64,000 bases of DNA from Methanobrevibacter sp. TMH8 (GCF_020148105.1 NZ_JAHLZE010000029.1:1-64000), one strand, 5' to 3'. Shown: positions 19,871-29,621, counted from the stretch's first letter. The notes: generated from the sequence alone by a model not told the origin. Translations and numbers: made by a program.

Positions 19871-20474
19871 ATTTACATCCCATTATTTTTAATAAAATTG
19901 TTAATCTTTTATATTTTATTTTTCAATTTTTCAATTTATTACAACTCTGGCCAGAATGTAAAGAATATGTGAAATTTGTAAAATATATACGAATTTTGTA
20001 AGGTATGTCTTACAATTGTAAGGTATAGCTTACAACATATATAAATGTTTTGATGAAAATTTTCTAAATTTAAATTTAAAAATATACATAAAAAATAGAT
20101 AAACAATAAATAACATAAAATAATTAATTATTTTTCATGAATATTGTATTAAAATTATTATTTATAAAAATAAAATAAATTAAGAGATATAAATTAAAAT
20201 AGGATAGAATAAAAAATAAAATTAAAAAGTGAAAAATAAATATAAATAAAAAACAAATAATTAATTCCAAATTAGTTGAAATATCAATAATTGATATATC
20301 AATGATTTTAAAAATAAAAAATAAAAAGAAAATAAATTAAAAATTAAAGAAAATAAGAATAAATAAAAATAAAAAAGAAAAATTATAATTAAATTTAAAA
20401 AAATAAAATAGGAATTTTTAGATAAAATAAAAACCTATAAATAAAAAATAAAGGTTTTAATGTGTTTAATAATA
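19871..20474. other. Intergenic region with the ABC operon promoter
   Basis: The half near 19870 holds the ABC operon promoter with its palindromes and a TATA-like TATATATTTT on the minus strand at about 19980-19989. The half towards purB (20080-20474) is A-rich sequence (AAATAAAAA words), without an ORF that has a ribosome-binding site. Confidence 0.5.
19996..20035. promoter_or_regulatory. Two adjoining 20-bp palindromes, probable operator of the ABC operon
   Basis: TTGTAAGGTATGTCTTACAA (19996-20015) and TTGTAAGGTATAGCTTACAA (20016-20035) abut exactly. Each has perfect 7-bp arms, TTGTAAG and CTTACAA, around a 6-bp centre. Together they form a 20-bp direct repeat as well, so two dimers could bind on the same helical face. 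They lie 125 bp upstream of the permease start, directly upstream of a TATA-like box on that strand. A dimeric regulator is the natural reading; which one is unknown. Confidence 0.8.
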
Positions 20475-21824
20475 TTAAAACCAATTTTTAGATGATTCTA
20501 AAACACCATCGATTATTTTTTGGGAAGAACCTATATAAGTATGAGGATTCATTATTTTTTCAACATCTTCTTCTGTTAAAAATTCTTTTACTTCATCTTT
20601 ACTTAATATAACTTCTGCAAGTGGTTCATTACTTTTGTTAGCTTTTATAGCACATTCCCTTACAATACCATATGCAGTTTGTTTTCCCATACCTGCTCTT
20701 GTTAACTCTGCCATAAGACGTTCAGCCATAATTAATCCATTGGTTAAGTTAAGATTTCTTTCAATATTATCTTCATAGAAAACAAGGTTACTCATTAACT
20801 TTATTGTGAGATTAAGAATATAATCAGTTAGAATACAAGCTTCTGGGAATATAATTCTCTCACAAGAAGAATTAGTAAGATCACGTTCGTGCCATAACGG
20901 ATTATTTTCCATTGCTGCTACAACATAAGACCTAACTACGCGAGCTACACCACATATTCTTTCAGCAGTAATTGGATTCATTTTATGAGGCATTGTACTA
21001 CTACCTACTTGTTTTTCTGGATCAAAATATTCTCCAACTTCCATAATTTCAGTACGTTGAAGATTTCTTATTTCAAGAGCTATTTTATCAAGAGTAGTAG
21101 CTATATTAGCCATGACCATCATAAACTCAGCATGATTATCCCTTTGAACAACTTGATTAGTTATGGTTGCAGGTGGAAGATTAAGGATTTCAGCTACCTT
21201 TTTATGAACATCCCATCCAATCTCACCGAGAGCAGCTGTAGTTCCAACAGCTCCATCCATCATAGATACACAAAGATTTTTCTTTGATATTTCAAGACGA
21301 TCAAATTGCCTTTTAAGTTCATCTGCCCAAAGTGCAAATTTCATTCCATAAGTAGTTGGAAGAGCATGTTGTCCATGAGTCCGGCCTATACAAACAAGAT
21401 CTTTATTTTCATCAGCTAATTTTAATATTATTTTAGCTAAACGCTCTACTTTTTCTTCAAGAACATCAATAGATTCTTTAAATAGAAGAGATTGGGAACT
21501 GTCAACTATATCATTAGATGTAGCACCAAAATGAACATATTCACCTGCATCACCCTCACATTGTTCTCCGAGCCCTTTAACAAGAGCAGCTATATCATGA
21601 TTAGTTTCTCTTTCAATTTGATTTACTCGCTCTAACTTTACAAATTTAGTGTTTGCTTTCCTTTTTATCTCATCAGCTACTTCTTTTGGTATTATTCCAA
21701 GTTCAGCTTCTGCTTGTGATAATGCAGATTCAACATCTAACATTTTTTGCAATTTATTTTCAGACTCCCAGATATTTTTCATCTCTGGAGTCCCATATCT
21801 AAATTCAATAGGATGAATAGCCAT
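20475..21824 (-). CDS. purB: Adenylosuccinate lyase
   Basis: The enzyme splits succinyl groups from SAICAR and adenylosuccinate in purine synthesis. The ATG at 21824 (MAIHPIEFRYG) follows GGAG by 9 nt; an upstream 13-residue extension has no support. The 449-residue product carries the fumarase/aspartase-superfamily signature GSSTMPHKMNP, the TSNDI stretch (about residue 91) and GRTHGQHALPTTYG with the general acid His. The length is normal. The gene stands alone. Confidence 0.96.
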   Translation of the reverse strand: MAIHPIEFRYGTPEMKNIWESENKLQKMLDVESALSQAEAELGIIPKEVADEIKRKANTKFVKLERVNQIERETNHDIAALVKGLGEQCEGDAGEYVHFGATSNDIVDSSQSLLFKESIDVLEEKVERLAKIILKLADENKDLVCIGRTHGQHALPTTYGMKFALWADELKRQFDRLEISKKNLCVSMMDGAVGTTAALGEIGWDVHKKVAEILNLPPATITNQVVQRDNHAEFMMVMANIATTLDKIALEIRNLQRTEIMEVGEYFDPEKQVGSSTMPHKMNPITAERICGVARVVRSYVVAAMENNPLWHERDLTNSSCERIIFPEACILTDYILNLTIKLMSNLVFYEDNIERNLNLTNGLIMAERLMAELTRAGMGKQTAYGIVRECAIKANKSNEPLAEVILSKDEVKEFLTEEDVEKIMNPHTYIGSSQKIIDGVLESSKNWF

Positions 21825-22316
21825 TTTAAAATTCTCCTTAATTAATTTTATTAATTTAATCAACTATAATCAATTATAAACTATTAAACTTATAATAAAT
21901 TTATTAAATAATAGCTATAATAACACATTATTAATAAACTACATCAGTATTTACAGTATTTTATATTATTTTATAATAATTATATATTGACTAAAATCAC
22001 TTATAAATATATTTTATTTAAAAAAATTTAATAAAAAAAAGAATCTAAATAATGTAATATAAATATAAAATATAAATTAGTGAATAAATAATGTAATAAA
22101 TTAATAAATTTAAAAAATTTAATAAAATTGAAAAATCTTAATTTAATATTTATTAAAATGAATATTAATAAAATTAAAAATAATAAAATAAATAAAATAA
22201 ATAAAACTAATAAAACTAATAAAATTAATAGAATTTTAATTGAATTTTAATAGAATTAATAAATATTAATAAAAATATTAATAAATACATAAGATTATTC
22301 AAATAGAGGTTTAAAT
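21825..22316. other. Intergenic region between divergent purB and the repeat membrane protein
   Basis: Roughly 490 bp. The purB promoter should lie near 21840-21900. From 22180 to 22270 the sequence is made of AATAAAACT-like units with a 9-10 bp spacing (22202, 22211, 22220, 22229), a degenerate tandem array. No gene is seen. Confidence 0.45.
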
Positions 22317-23165
22317 ATGGCAGATTTAAAAAGTTTAAAATCAATTGATTTATCATCAATAACTATAATGGGTACTTCCATAACATTAGTATGGAGTATA
22401 ATATTTACTGCAGCCATAATAATAGCATTCTCTTCAATACTTGGAAGATTTGATGCTAGTTTTGGTATTATTGGAATAGCAATTATTTTCGGAACAATTA
22501 TATTTAGTATCTCAGGATATTTCGGTATTTCATTTTTATATAACTACTTTGCAAACAGAATGAGGCCTGTTAAATTAAATATTGCTGATATGAGTAAAAT
22601 TACAAATGTTTCAGTTGTATCAACATCTTTAATAGCTGCATTTATATCTTTAATAGCTGCACTAATAGTATATCCACTAATTTTTCTTATATTATCATTT
22701 GTTTCAATTTTAGTTCAATTATTACAAGCTATTAGTTTACAAGGATATGCATGGTTAGTTTATCCTGCAAGTTTAGCATTTACTCCATTTTTCATTATAT
22801 ATGCATTTATTATTGGACTTATATTCACAATTATTGGTGCTTTTGTATTTAATAAAGTAAATCCTAAAATAGGCGGATTAAAATTATCTCTATCTCAAGA
22901 AGGAAATTTAACAAAAATAGACTCCATAAATCCAAAAAGTGCAGGAATTATCACAGCAATTATTTCTTTAGTATTTGGATTAATATATGGTATTATATTT
23001 AGTATAGTATCTGGAAGTCTTCCAGCTAATTTAATTTTAATTATAGGACTTACAATTGGAGGATTAATTGGAGGATTTATATACGGAGCTATAAGTTCAA
23101 TATTATATAATCTATTTGCTAAAAAATTTGGACCTGTTAAAATAGAATTAGAAGAATCAAAATAA
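22317..23165 (+). CDS. Membrane protein with an internal repeated module, function unknown
   Basis: I do not recognise a named family. The 282-residue protein has about six hydrophobic helices. Three times a long hydrophobic stretch ends in a similar short sequence: NYFANRMRPVKLNIAD, FNKVNPKIGGLKLSLS and NLFAKKFGPVKIELEE. The consensus is (Y)(L)FAxKxxPxKLxLxE, so the protein looks like a tandem module of membrane hairpin plus a short cytosolic strand. The start follows GAGGT by 7 nt. It is convergent with copA, 75 bp away. Confidence 0.6.
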   Translation: MADLKSLKSIDLSSITIMGTSITLVWSIIFTAAIIIAFSSILGRFDASFGIIGIAIIFGTIIFSISGYFGISFLYNYFANRMRPVKLNIADMSKITNVSVVSTSLIAAFISLIAALIVYPLIFLILSFVSILVQLLQAISLQGYAWLVYPASLAFTPFFIIYAFIIGLIFTIIGAFVFNKVNPKIGGLKLSLSQEGNLTKIDSINPKSAGIITAIISLVFGLIYGIIFSIVSGSLPANLILIIGLTIGGLIGGFIYGAISSILYNLFAKKFGPVKIELEESK

Positions 23166-23240
23166 TAAAAATAAAATCATTACTTTTCTTTTTATTATCA
23201 TTGATTTATTATTAAATAAACAGTTAATTATTCAAATGAT

Positions 23241-26021
23241 TCATTCGCGAATTACGCGTTTAATCGGAGGAACATATCCTCTTAACATAAGAGATAATGA
23301 AATCACAGTAACTGAACTTAATGCCATAGCTAAACCAGCAAACTCAGGTCTAAAAACTATACCAAAAAATGGATACAATAAGCCTGCTGCTACTGGAATA
23401 AGAATTATATTATATGCAAATGCCCAAAATATGTTTTCTTTAATTCTTGTCATGACTTTATTAGAAAATTGGATAGCTGCAACAACATTCTCTAGATTTC
23501 CTTCCATAAGAACAACATCCCCACTTTCCATAGCCACATCTGTTCCACTCCCAAGTGCAACACCAACATCAGCTTGTGAAAGTGCAGGAGCATCATTGAT
23601 TCCATCTCCAACAAAAAGAACTTCCTTGAAATTTTTATTTATTCCTTCTACTTTTCCTTCTATTTTTTCTTTCTCTTTTTCTAATATTCCAGCTTGTTCT
23701 TGTTTTAACTCTTCCTGATTTTGAATTTCAACTACTTTATCAAGTTTTTCACCTGGTAAGACATTAGCTATAACTTTATCAATACCAACCGAATTAGCTA
23801 CATTCATTGCTGTTTTTTCATTATCCCCAGTAACCATAAAAGTACTTATATTCATTTTATGGAGTTCATTAATAGTTTTCTTTGAGTTATCTCTTATTTT
23901 ATCCATAAGAGTAATTATTCCCTTAATATGATCATTATAAACTAAAAATATTGCAGTTTTACCTTGATCAACAAACTCATTATATTTTTCTAAAGCTTTA
24001 GAATAAGAAACAATATTTTCAGTATTTGAAATATTTTCATCTTCTAAAAGAGACTGATTTCCAGCTAAAATTGTTTTTCCATTAATTTCTCCTTTCAACC
24101 CTTTTCCAGTGATATTTTCAAAATTATCAATAGTTTCAAGGTTTAAATCAAGAGAATTTGCTTTTTTAACAATAGCTTTAGCTATTGGATGAGTAGAATT
24201 ATTTTCCAAACTAGCTATAAGTTTAAGAATTTCTTCTTTAGCTTGGTCGTCTGATTGAGAATTTTTAAAAGTATTTTCATCTAATTCTTCTTTTTCAACA
24301 TTTACTTGTTTTCCAGGAATTGAAGGATCTTCTACAACTATCCAATCTCCACCAGTATTTTCTATCACTTCATTTTTCTTCAAAATAGATTCTGTTCCAT
24401 CGATGATGAAAATATCCTCAATTTCGGGTTTACCTTCAGTAATAGTTCCAGTTTTATCAAAAACAGCCACATCAATGCTTCCAGCATTTTCTAAAGTTTC
24501 ACCATTTTTAATCAATATTCCATATTCAGCAGATCTTCCTATACCAACAGTAACGGCTGTTGGAGTAGCTAATCCCAATGCACAAGGACAAGCTACAACA
24601 AGAATTGAAATAAGAGTTGTAAGAGCAAACAATAATGTAGATTCAAATATAAAGTACCAGAGAATAAAAGATAATATAGCTATAGTAAGAATTGTTGGAA
24701 TAAAGTATTTTACTACTTGATCAGCTAATTTTTGAACAGGAGGTTTAGAAGATTGTGCTTTTTCAACAAGGTCAATGATTTGAGATAAGACAGTTTCTTT
24801 TCCGATTTTTTTAGCTTTAATTCTTAAAATTCCATCCTGATTAATAGTTCCTGCGAAGACATCCTCACCTTTCTCTTTAAGTTTTGGTATTGGTTCACCA
24901 GTAATCATAGCTTCATCAACATAGCTATTTCCACTAGAAACAACTGCATCAGCAGGTATTTTATCCCCAGGGCGAACTAGTAATAAATCATCAATCGCTA
25001 TGTCTTCAATAAGAATTTGTTTTTCCACAAAATCATTATTATCTTTTATATTTTCTTCCCCATCACTATTTTCAGCTTCATATTCATTATCATTCTTAAC
25101 TAAAAGAGTAGCTGTTTTTGGTTGAAGTCCAATTAATTCTTTAATAGAAGTTGAGGTTTTTCTTTTAGCTCTTGCTTCTAAATATCTTCCTAACATTAAA
25201 AATGATGCTAACATAATAGCTGTTTCATAAAACATAAAACTTGAATTGAGAATTATATTGAAAGTACCAAGTAAACTTGATACAAATGCAACTAAAATAC
25301 CCATTGTATACATTACATCCATATCCAAGTTTTTATGAACTAATGAATTAAAACCTGCTTTAATAATTGGATATGAAACATAAATAAATGGAATTATAGC
25401 TACAATCAATGAAAGTAATGACATTGAAATTCCAAGATCTTCAAAAAACATATGTGGTGAAAACATTATTCCCATCAATATTCCTGAGAAGACAAAACCC
25501 ACGATAATCCTATTTCTTTTATCATTTAAGTCTTTTTCATAAATTTCATCATCTAAATTTGCATCAATTTGATTAGCTACTCCTAAAAAATCAAAACCAA
25601 GATCTTCAATAGATTTGCCCATGTCATCAATATTAACAAGATTATTATTGTAAATTACTAAAGCTTTCTCAGAACTTAAATTTACAGTTGCAGAATAAAC
25701 TCCATCAAGAGCATTTAATGCTTTTTCAATATTTAAAACACAGTTAGCACAATGCATTCCAGCTATTTTTAAGGTAACTTCAGATTTTCGAACACTGAAT
25801 CCTGCATCTTCAACACTTTTATCAATGTCTGAGACAGCTACCTTTTCCGGGTCATATTCAACTCTTGCTTTATTTGTATTAATATCAACTTGAGCTTCAG
25901 CCCCATCTAACTTATTTATAGAATTTTCAACATTTAATGCACATGATGCACAATGCATACCTTCTATTGGAATTTCCAATTTTTTGGTTGTTTTTTTAGA
26001 TATATCTTTTTCATTAGCCAT
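23241..26021 (-). CDS. copA: Copper-transporting P1B-type ATPase
   Basis: This pump exports Cu(I). The 926-residue product has two N-terminal metal-binding domains with GMHCASC (Cys 24 and 27) and GMHCANC (Cys 91 and 94), eight predicted helices, the membrane CPC motif in VACPCALGLATPTAV, the phosphorylation motif DKTGTITEG, HPIAKAI in the nucleotide domain and GDGINDAP. Two stretches are longer than usual: about 70 residues between DKTGT and the HP motif, and a Lys/Glu-rich insert just before GDGIND. GTGAT precedes the start by 4 nt. A Cys-rich MarR regulator is two genes upstream. Confidence 0.94.
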   Translation of the reverse strand: MANEKDISKKTTKKLEIPIEGMHCASCALNVENSINKLDGAEAQVDINTNKARVEYDPEKVAVSDIDKSVEDAGFSVRKSEVTLKIAGMHCANCVLNIEKALNALDGVYSATVNLSSEKALVIYNNNLVNIDDMGKSIEDLGFDFLGVANQIDANLDDEIYEKDLNDKRNRIIVGFVFSGILMGIMFSPHMFFEDLGISMSLLSLIVAIIPFIYVSYPIIKAGFNSLVHKNLDMDVMYTMGILVAFVSSLLGTFNIILNSSFMFYETAIMLASFLMLGRYLEARAKRKTSTSIKELIGLQPKTATLLVKNDNEYEAENSDGEENIKDNNDFVEKQILIEDIAIDDLLLVRPGDKIPADAVVSSGNSYVDEAMITGEPIPKLKEKGEDVFAGTINQDGILRIKAKKIGKETVLSQIIDLVEKAQSSKPPVQKLADQVVKYFIPTILTIAILSFILWYFIFESTLLFALTTLISILVVACPCALGLATPTAVTVGIGRSAEYGILIKNGETLENAGSIDVAVFDKTGTITEGKPEIEDIFIIDGTESILKKNEVIENTGGDWIVVEDPSIPGKQVNVEKEELDENTFKNSQSDDQAKEEILKLIASLENNSTHPIAKAIVKKANSLDLNLETIDNFENITGKGLKGEINGKTILAGNQSLLEDENISNTENIVSYSKALEKYNEFVDQGKTAIFLVYNDHIKGIITLMDKIRDNSKKTINELHKMNISTFMVTGDNEKTAMNVANSVGIDKVIANVLPGEKLDKVVEIQNQEELKQEQAGILEKEKEKIEGKVEGINKNFKEVLFVGDGINDAPALSQADVGVALGSGTDVAMESGDVVLMEGNLENVVAAIQFSNKVMTRIKENIFWAFAYNIILIPVAAGLLYPFFGIVFRPEFAGLAMALSSVTVISLSLMLRGYVPPIKRVIRE

Positions 26022-26257
26022 TTAAATCACTTGAAATGATTTAGATAAAGATTTTAAATTAATTAGGGATATATTTATCAATTTAATAATGAAATTAAAT
26101 TAATAAAACTAAATTAATTAAATTAATTAGATTATTAGATTAATTAATGAAATTAATAATATTAATAATATTAATAATTAATTATATATTTACTATATAT
26201 TTGTCAAAACTAATTAATATTTTTAACTACCTTTAAATTTTATATTTATTATTTATT

Positions 26258-27106
26258 TTATTTTATTTTAGGTTTTGTGGGATTTTGACTTTCACATGGC
26301 ACTCCAACTTGACATAATCCACATCCAGAACCTGAATTTGGATTTGCACCAACAGATTTGGCGTAATTTTGAGCTTTTTCCCCATATCCCATATTGAAGC
26401 ATTTTTCTTTATCAATTCCATTTTCAGAAAGTGCATTAGCAGGACATTTTTTAATACACTTTTTACATTTCCCTTTATGGAAAAAAAGACAGTTATCAGT
26501 GTGGTTTTTAGCTGTTCTATCATCACTTTTAACTACTAAATCTGTAACAATTGAAAAAAGTGTTACTGCTATTCCTTTTTCTGTTATAAACCCTGCATTC
26601 AAACTGAAGGTTCCCATTCCTGTAGCATAAGCTATGTGTCTTTGAGACCAATTAGAAGAGGGACCAGTTTCACTCATGACTTTTCCATGATATTTTTCAG
26701 TACATGGATTAACAGCCCGATATCCTTTTTTGGTTAATATCTCTTTAATATAATTGGAAATTAATATTCCAAAATCATCGATTCCAAATGTTCTCATCAA
26801 TGTCCATTTTTCAGAAGGCCAGTCTCTATTTCTATTGCTTTCTATTACTTCATCACTATAAGGTAAAGCAATAGAGATAACTGAACCATTTTCAAATGTT
26901 CCTTCTCCATGAGACATTTCAAAGACTTCTTTAGGTGTCAAATGAAATTCACCGATAATTTCCTTAAAATCACCGAATATTGGATCTTTAGCTGAAGCAA
27001 ATTTAATTAAAGGTTTTTTATAAGCAGCTCCATCTAAAAAATCAAAATAGCTATCCCCATTATCCATTATAAATTCAGTTATTTTATTTATTAAATAATC
27101 TTTCAT
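26258..27106 (-). CDS. QueG-like 4Fe-4S protein (epoxyqueuosine reductase-like)
   Basis: The 282-residue protein resembles the epoxyqueuosine reductase family. It has the central SQRHIAYATGMGTFSLNAGFITEKG block and C-terminal cluster motifs CKKCIKKCP and CGLCQVGVPCE. In bacteria QueG uses cobalamin and two clusters in queuosine synthesis. Archaea make archaeosine rather than queuosine, so this homologue likely reduces something else. AAGGA precedes the start. It lies 164 bp after a MarR gene on the same strand. Confidence 0.75.
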   Translation of the reverse strand: MKDYLINKITEFIMDNGDSYFDFLDGAAYKKPLIKFASAKDPIFGDFKEIIGEFHLTPKEVFEMSHGEGTFENGSVISIALPYSDEVIESNRNRDWPSEKWTLMRTFGIDDFGILISNYIKEILTKKGYRAVNPCTEKYHGKVMSETGPSSNWSQRHIAYATGMGTFSLNAGFITEKGIAVTLFSIVTDLVVKSDDRTAKNHTDNCLFFHKGKCKKCIKKCPANALSENGIDKEKCFNMGYGEKAQNYAKSVGANPNSGSGCGLCQVGVPCESQNPTKPKIK

Positions 27107-27270
27107 ATTATTATTCCTTTATAAGATGATTTATTAATCTTAATAATCTTAAATAAAATTAATTTATTTTATTATTTTTAAATAATTTTAAATACTTTTA
27201 AACAAGTATAAATAATTATAATTAATTTGAACAATTTTGATTAAATATAATCAATTTTAAAATTTATTAA

Positions 27271-27744
27271 TCATATATTTTCCAATTTAGAAATTAATTC
27301 AAGCATTTTTTGCAAATCATTCTTTCCTAAGTGCTTTTCAAGTTTCTTTTGAACACTATTCCATAATATAATAGCTTTTTTAAGAACTTCATCTCCAGAT
27401 TTAGTTAGTATTAGTCTTCTATTTCGCTGAGTATTTTGTGAAATATCTTCTATAAAGCCTTTATTTTCAAGAATTTTAAGAGATCTAACTAAAGTTGTTC
27501 TATCCAATCCCATTTGTTTAGCTAAATTTGTCACATTTACAGGACCCATACTTTCAACATGTTTCAGAAGTCCAAATTGTGTAGGAGTTAATGAAGTTGG
27601 TTTTAAAGCTTCAGAATACATTTTAGTAATATTCTGAGATGCTTTTCTTATATCTAAGCAATAACATATAGAACCATTAGCAGTACAATTGCAATCATCC
27701 TTGCAATTACATGTATCAAGATTTTTTTTAGTATCTCTTTTCAT
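27271..27744 (-). CDS. MarR-family regulator with a Cys-rich N-terminal segment
   Basis: The 157-residue protein begins with an unusual cysteine cluster, CNCKDDCNCTANGSICYC (residues 12-29), then a normal MarR winged helix: LTPTQFGLLKHVE, VTNLAKQMGLDRTTLVRSLKILENKGFI and the wing RNRRLILTKSG. Six cysteines in 18 residues could bind an Fe-S cluster or a soft metal, or form redox disulfides. A 12-bp perfect palindrome sits 17 nt upstream of the start, which suggests autoregulation. Neighbours on the same strand are a QueG-like protein and, further on, CopA, but no link to copper is proven. Confidence 0.88.
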   Translation of the reverse strand: MKRDTKKNLDTCNCKDDCNCTANGSICYCLDIRKASQNITKMYSEALKPTSLTPTQFGLLKHVESMGPVNVTNLAKQMGLDRTTLVRSLKILENKGFIEDISQNTQRNRRLILTKSGDEVLKKAIILWNSVQKKLEKHLGKNDLQKMLELISKLENI

Positions 27745-27760
27745 AATATTTATCCTAATC

Positions 27761-27772
27761 GTGTATATACAC
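27761..27772. promoter_or_regulatory. Palindrome GTGTATATACAC at the MarR promoter
   Basis: This perfect 12-bp palindrome lies 17 nt upstream of the MarR start. A TATA-like TATATAAAATA on the minus strand (about 27788-27799) lies some 25 nt further upstream, so the palindrome covers the expected transcription start. Binding there would block initiation, as in autorepression by MarR proteins. The role is inferred from position. Confidence 0.55.
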
Positions 27773-27985
27773 TATTATTATATTGTATTTATTTTATATA
27801 AATATTTCTGATAAAATATTTCTGAAAAATTAAATTAATTTATATAAAATATTTAAAAATTTAAAAATTTAAAAACAAATGAAAAACAATAAAGAATAAT
27901 AAAAATAATAAGAAATAATAAGAAATGATAAAAAATAAGTATAATGTAAGTATTATAGAAGAAAAAAGAATCAAATAGCTTTAAA

Positions 27986-29233
27986 TTATTCATTTTGAAT
28001 ATTAATTATATCCTTAACAATATTTCCATCTTGGATAACCATTAAAATATTAACAGGATTACCTAAATGAGAAATATCATTTAATGGATTTTTTTCAACC
28101 ATTATCATATCTGCAGATTTTCCGATTTCTATTGAACCAACTTCATTATCAATTTCTAAAGCTTTAGCTGCTTCAATTGTTCCAGAAGAAATAGCTTCCA
28201 TAGGACTCATTCCAATATCACAAAGTAGCTCTAATTCTCTAAGATTATTACCATGAGGACTGACACCAGAGTCAGTTCCCATAAGCATTTTAACTCCAGC
28301 TTTGTATGCTGTTATCATATTACCTTTATGTACCCTATCAGCTTCTAGTGCATTTTTAGCACTTTCCTCTGTGAGTAATCCTTGATTAGCTTGATCAACT
28401 GCTCCACCCATTACAGAACATGTTGGTATTAGATAAGTTCCTTTTTTAACCATCAATTCAGCTGTTTCATTATCAATATAAGTTCCATGTTCAATAAACT
28501 GGATTCCAGCTTTAACAGAGTTTTTAATTCCACCAAGACCATGAGCATGAGCAGATACTTTAGCTCCTCCCCTCATATTAGCTTCTTTTACAATTGTCTT
28601 TAATTCTTTCACATTAAACTGAGAATATTCAGGAGCATCATTTGGACTAATAACTCCCCCAGTTGCCATTACTTTTATAAAATCAGCTCGTGCCCTAAAA
28701 ACTTCTCTTGTTTTAGCAAGGACTCCTTCAATACCATCACAAACAGGATGAGGTAATCCCGGATATTGTATAATCATATCAATGCCAGAATTAAGATAGA
28801 AATCAAAATGACCTCCAGTTATAGAAAGTGGCATTACACTTATTTTCATCTTTGGAGCGGGAAATATCTTCTTATTTACAGCTGTTTTAACTCCAATATC
28901 AGCTAATCCACAATCACGAACATAGGTAACTCCTGCATTGATAGTGTCCTTCATATTCACTACAGCTTGGTAAAAATAATTAGCTACTGGATTAGTTAAA
29001 TCATCTTCCTTAATAAACCCATTTGCCATTACATGAACATGCATATCAATAAATCCTGGAAGAATAAATTTTCCATCACCATCAATAACTTTAGTTCCAT
29101 CATCGATATCAATACAAGTTGATTTACCGATATTAGCTATCTTTTTATTTTTAATTAGAATAGCTACATTTTCTAAAGGTTCCTTATCCACAGGGTTAAT
29201 AATTGTTATATTTTTAATTAAAATAGAATTCAT
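27986..29233 (-). CDS. Metal-dependent amidohydrolase
   Basis: A 415-residue enzyme of the amidohydrolase superfamily, nearest in pattern to imidazolonepropionase- and prolidase-like members. Metal ligands are visible: MHVHV near residue 66, the probable carboxylated lysine in DFIKVMATGGV, SAHAHG, IEHGTY and the final Asp in GTDSG. The C-terminal IEIGKSADMIMVEKNPL closes the small beta domain. ATG at 29233 is preferred over the TTG directly before it; the ribosome-binding site (GTTGAT) is weak. The substrate is not identifiable. The gene stands alone. Confidence 0.85.
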   Translation of the reverse strand: MNSILIKNITIINPVDKEPLENVAILIKNKKIANIGKSTCIDIDDGTKVIDGDGKFILPGFIDMHVHVMANGFIKEDDLTNPVANYFYQAVVNMKDTINAGVTYVRDCGLADIGVKTAVNKKIFPAPKMKISVMPLSITGGHFDFYLNSGIDMIIQYPGLPHPVCDGIEGVLAKTREVFRARADFIKVMATGGVISPNDAPEYSQFNVKELKTIVKEANMRGGAKVSAHAHGLGGIKNSVKAGIQFIEHGTYIDNETAELMVKKGTYLIPTCSVMGGAVDQANQGLLTEESAKNALEADRVHKGNMITAYKAGVKMLMGTDSGVSPHGNNLRELELLCDIGMSPMEAISSGTIEAAKALEIDNEVGSIEIGKSADMIMVEKNPLNDISHLGNPVNILMVIQDGNIVKDIINIQNE

Positions 29234-29428
29234 CAAATCAACTTAGTGTTTATTTTTATTTTGTTATATCTTATTTTGTTATATTTATTATTCTTAATAT
29301 ATATTAGAAACTTTATCTTAATTAATTTAACGTTACTTTAATTAATTTTTTATTTGGATATGACGTTATATTTTGAATATTAATTATTTTATAAGTACAA
29401 AATGAATTAAAGCTTTATATATTGTTTA

Positions 29429-29577
29429 ATAAGTTATTATAATTGTATTTATGTTAAAAAAATTAAAATATAATAAAATAAAAATAATTATATAAAAATA
29501 TAGTAAAATATGGTTTTCTAGAAATAAAAATAATACTGTTGATTTTAGGAAAATAAAATCCAATTATAATAACTTAT
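29429..29577. repeat. Perfect 17-bp inverted repeat pair enclosing 115 bp
   Basis: ATAAGTTATTATAATTG at 29429-29445 is repeated in inverse orientation as CAATTATAATAACTTAT at 29561-29577. The match is perfect over 17 bp and stops sharply on both sides. The 149-bp unit has no ORF and no clear target-site duplication. It may be a MITE-like relic or a long RNA stem; its AT content makes chance possible. Confidence 0.6.
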
Positions 29578-29621
29578 GATTTATTTTTTTATTATTAATT
29601 ATTAATTAAAGAGAATAATCA

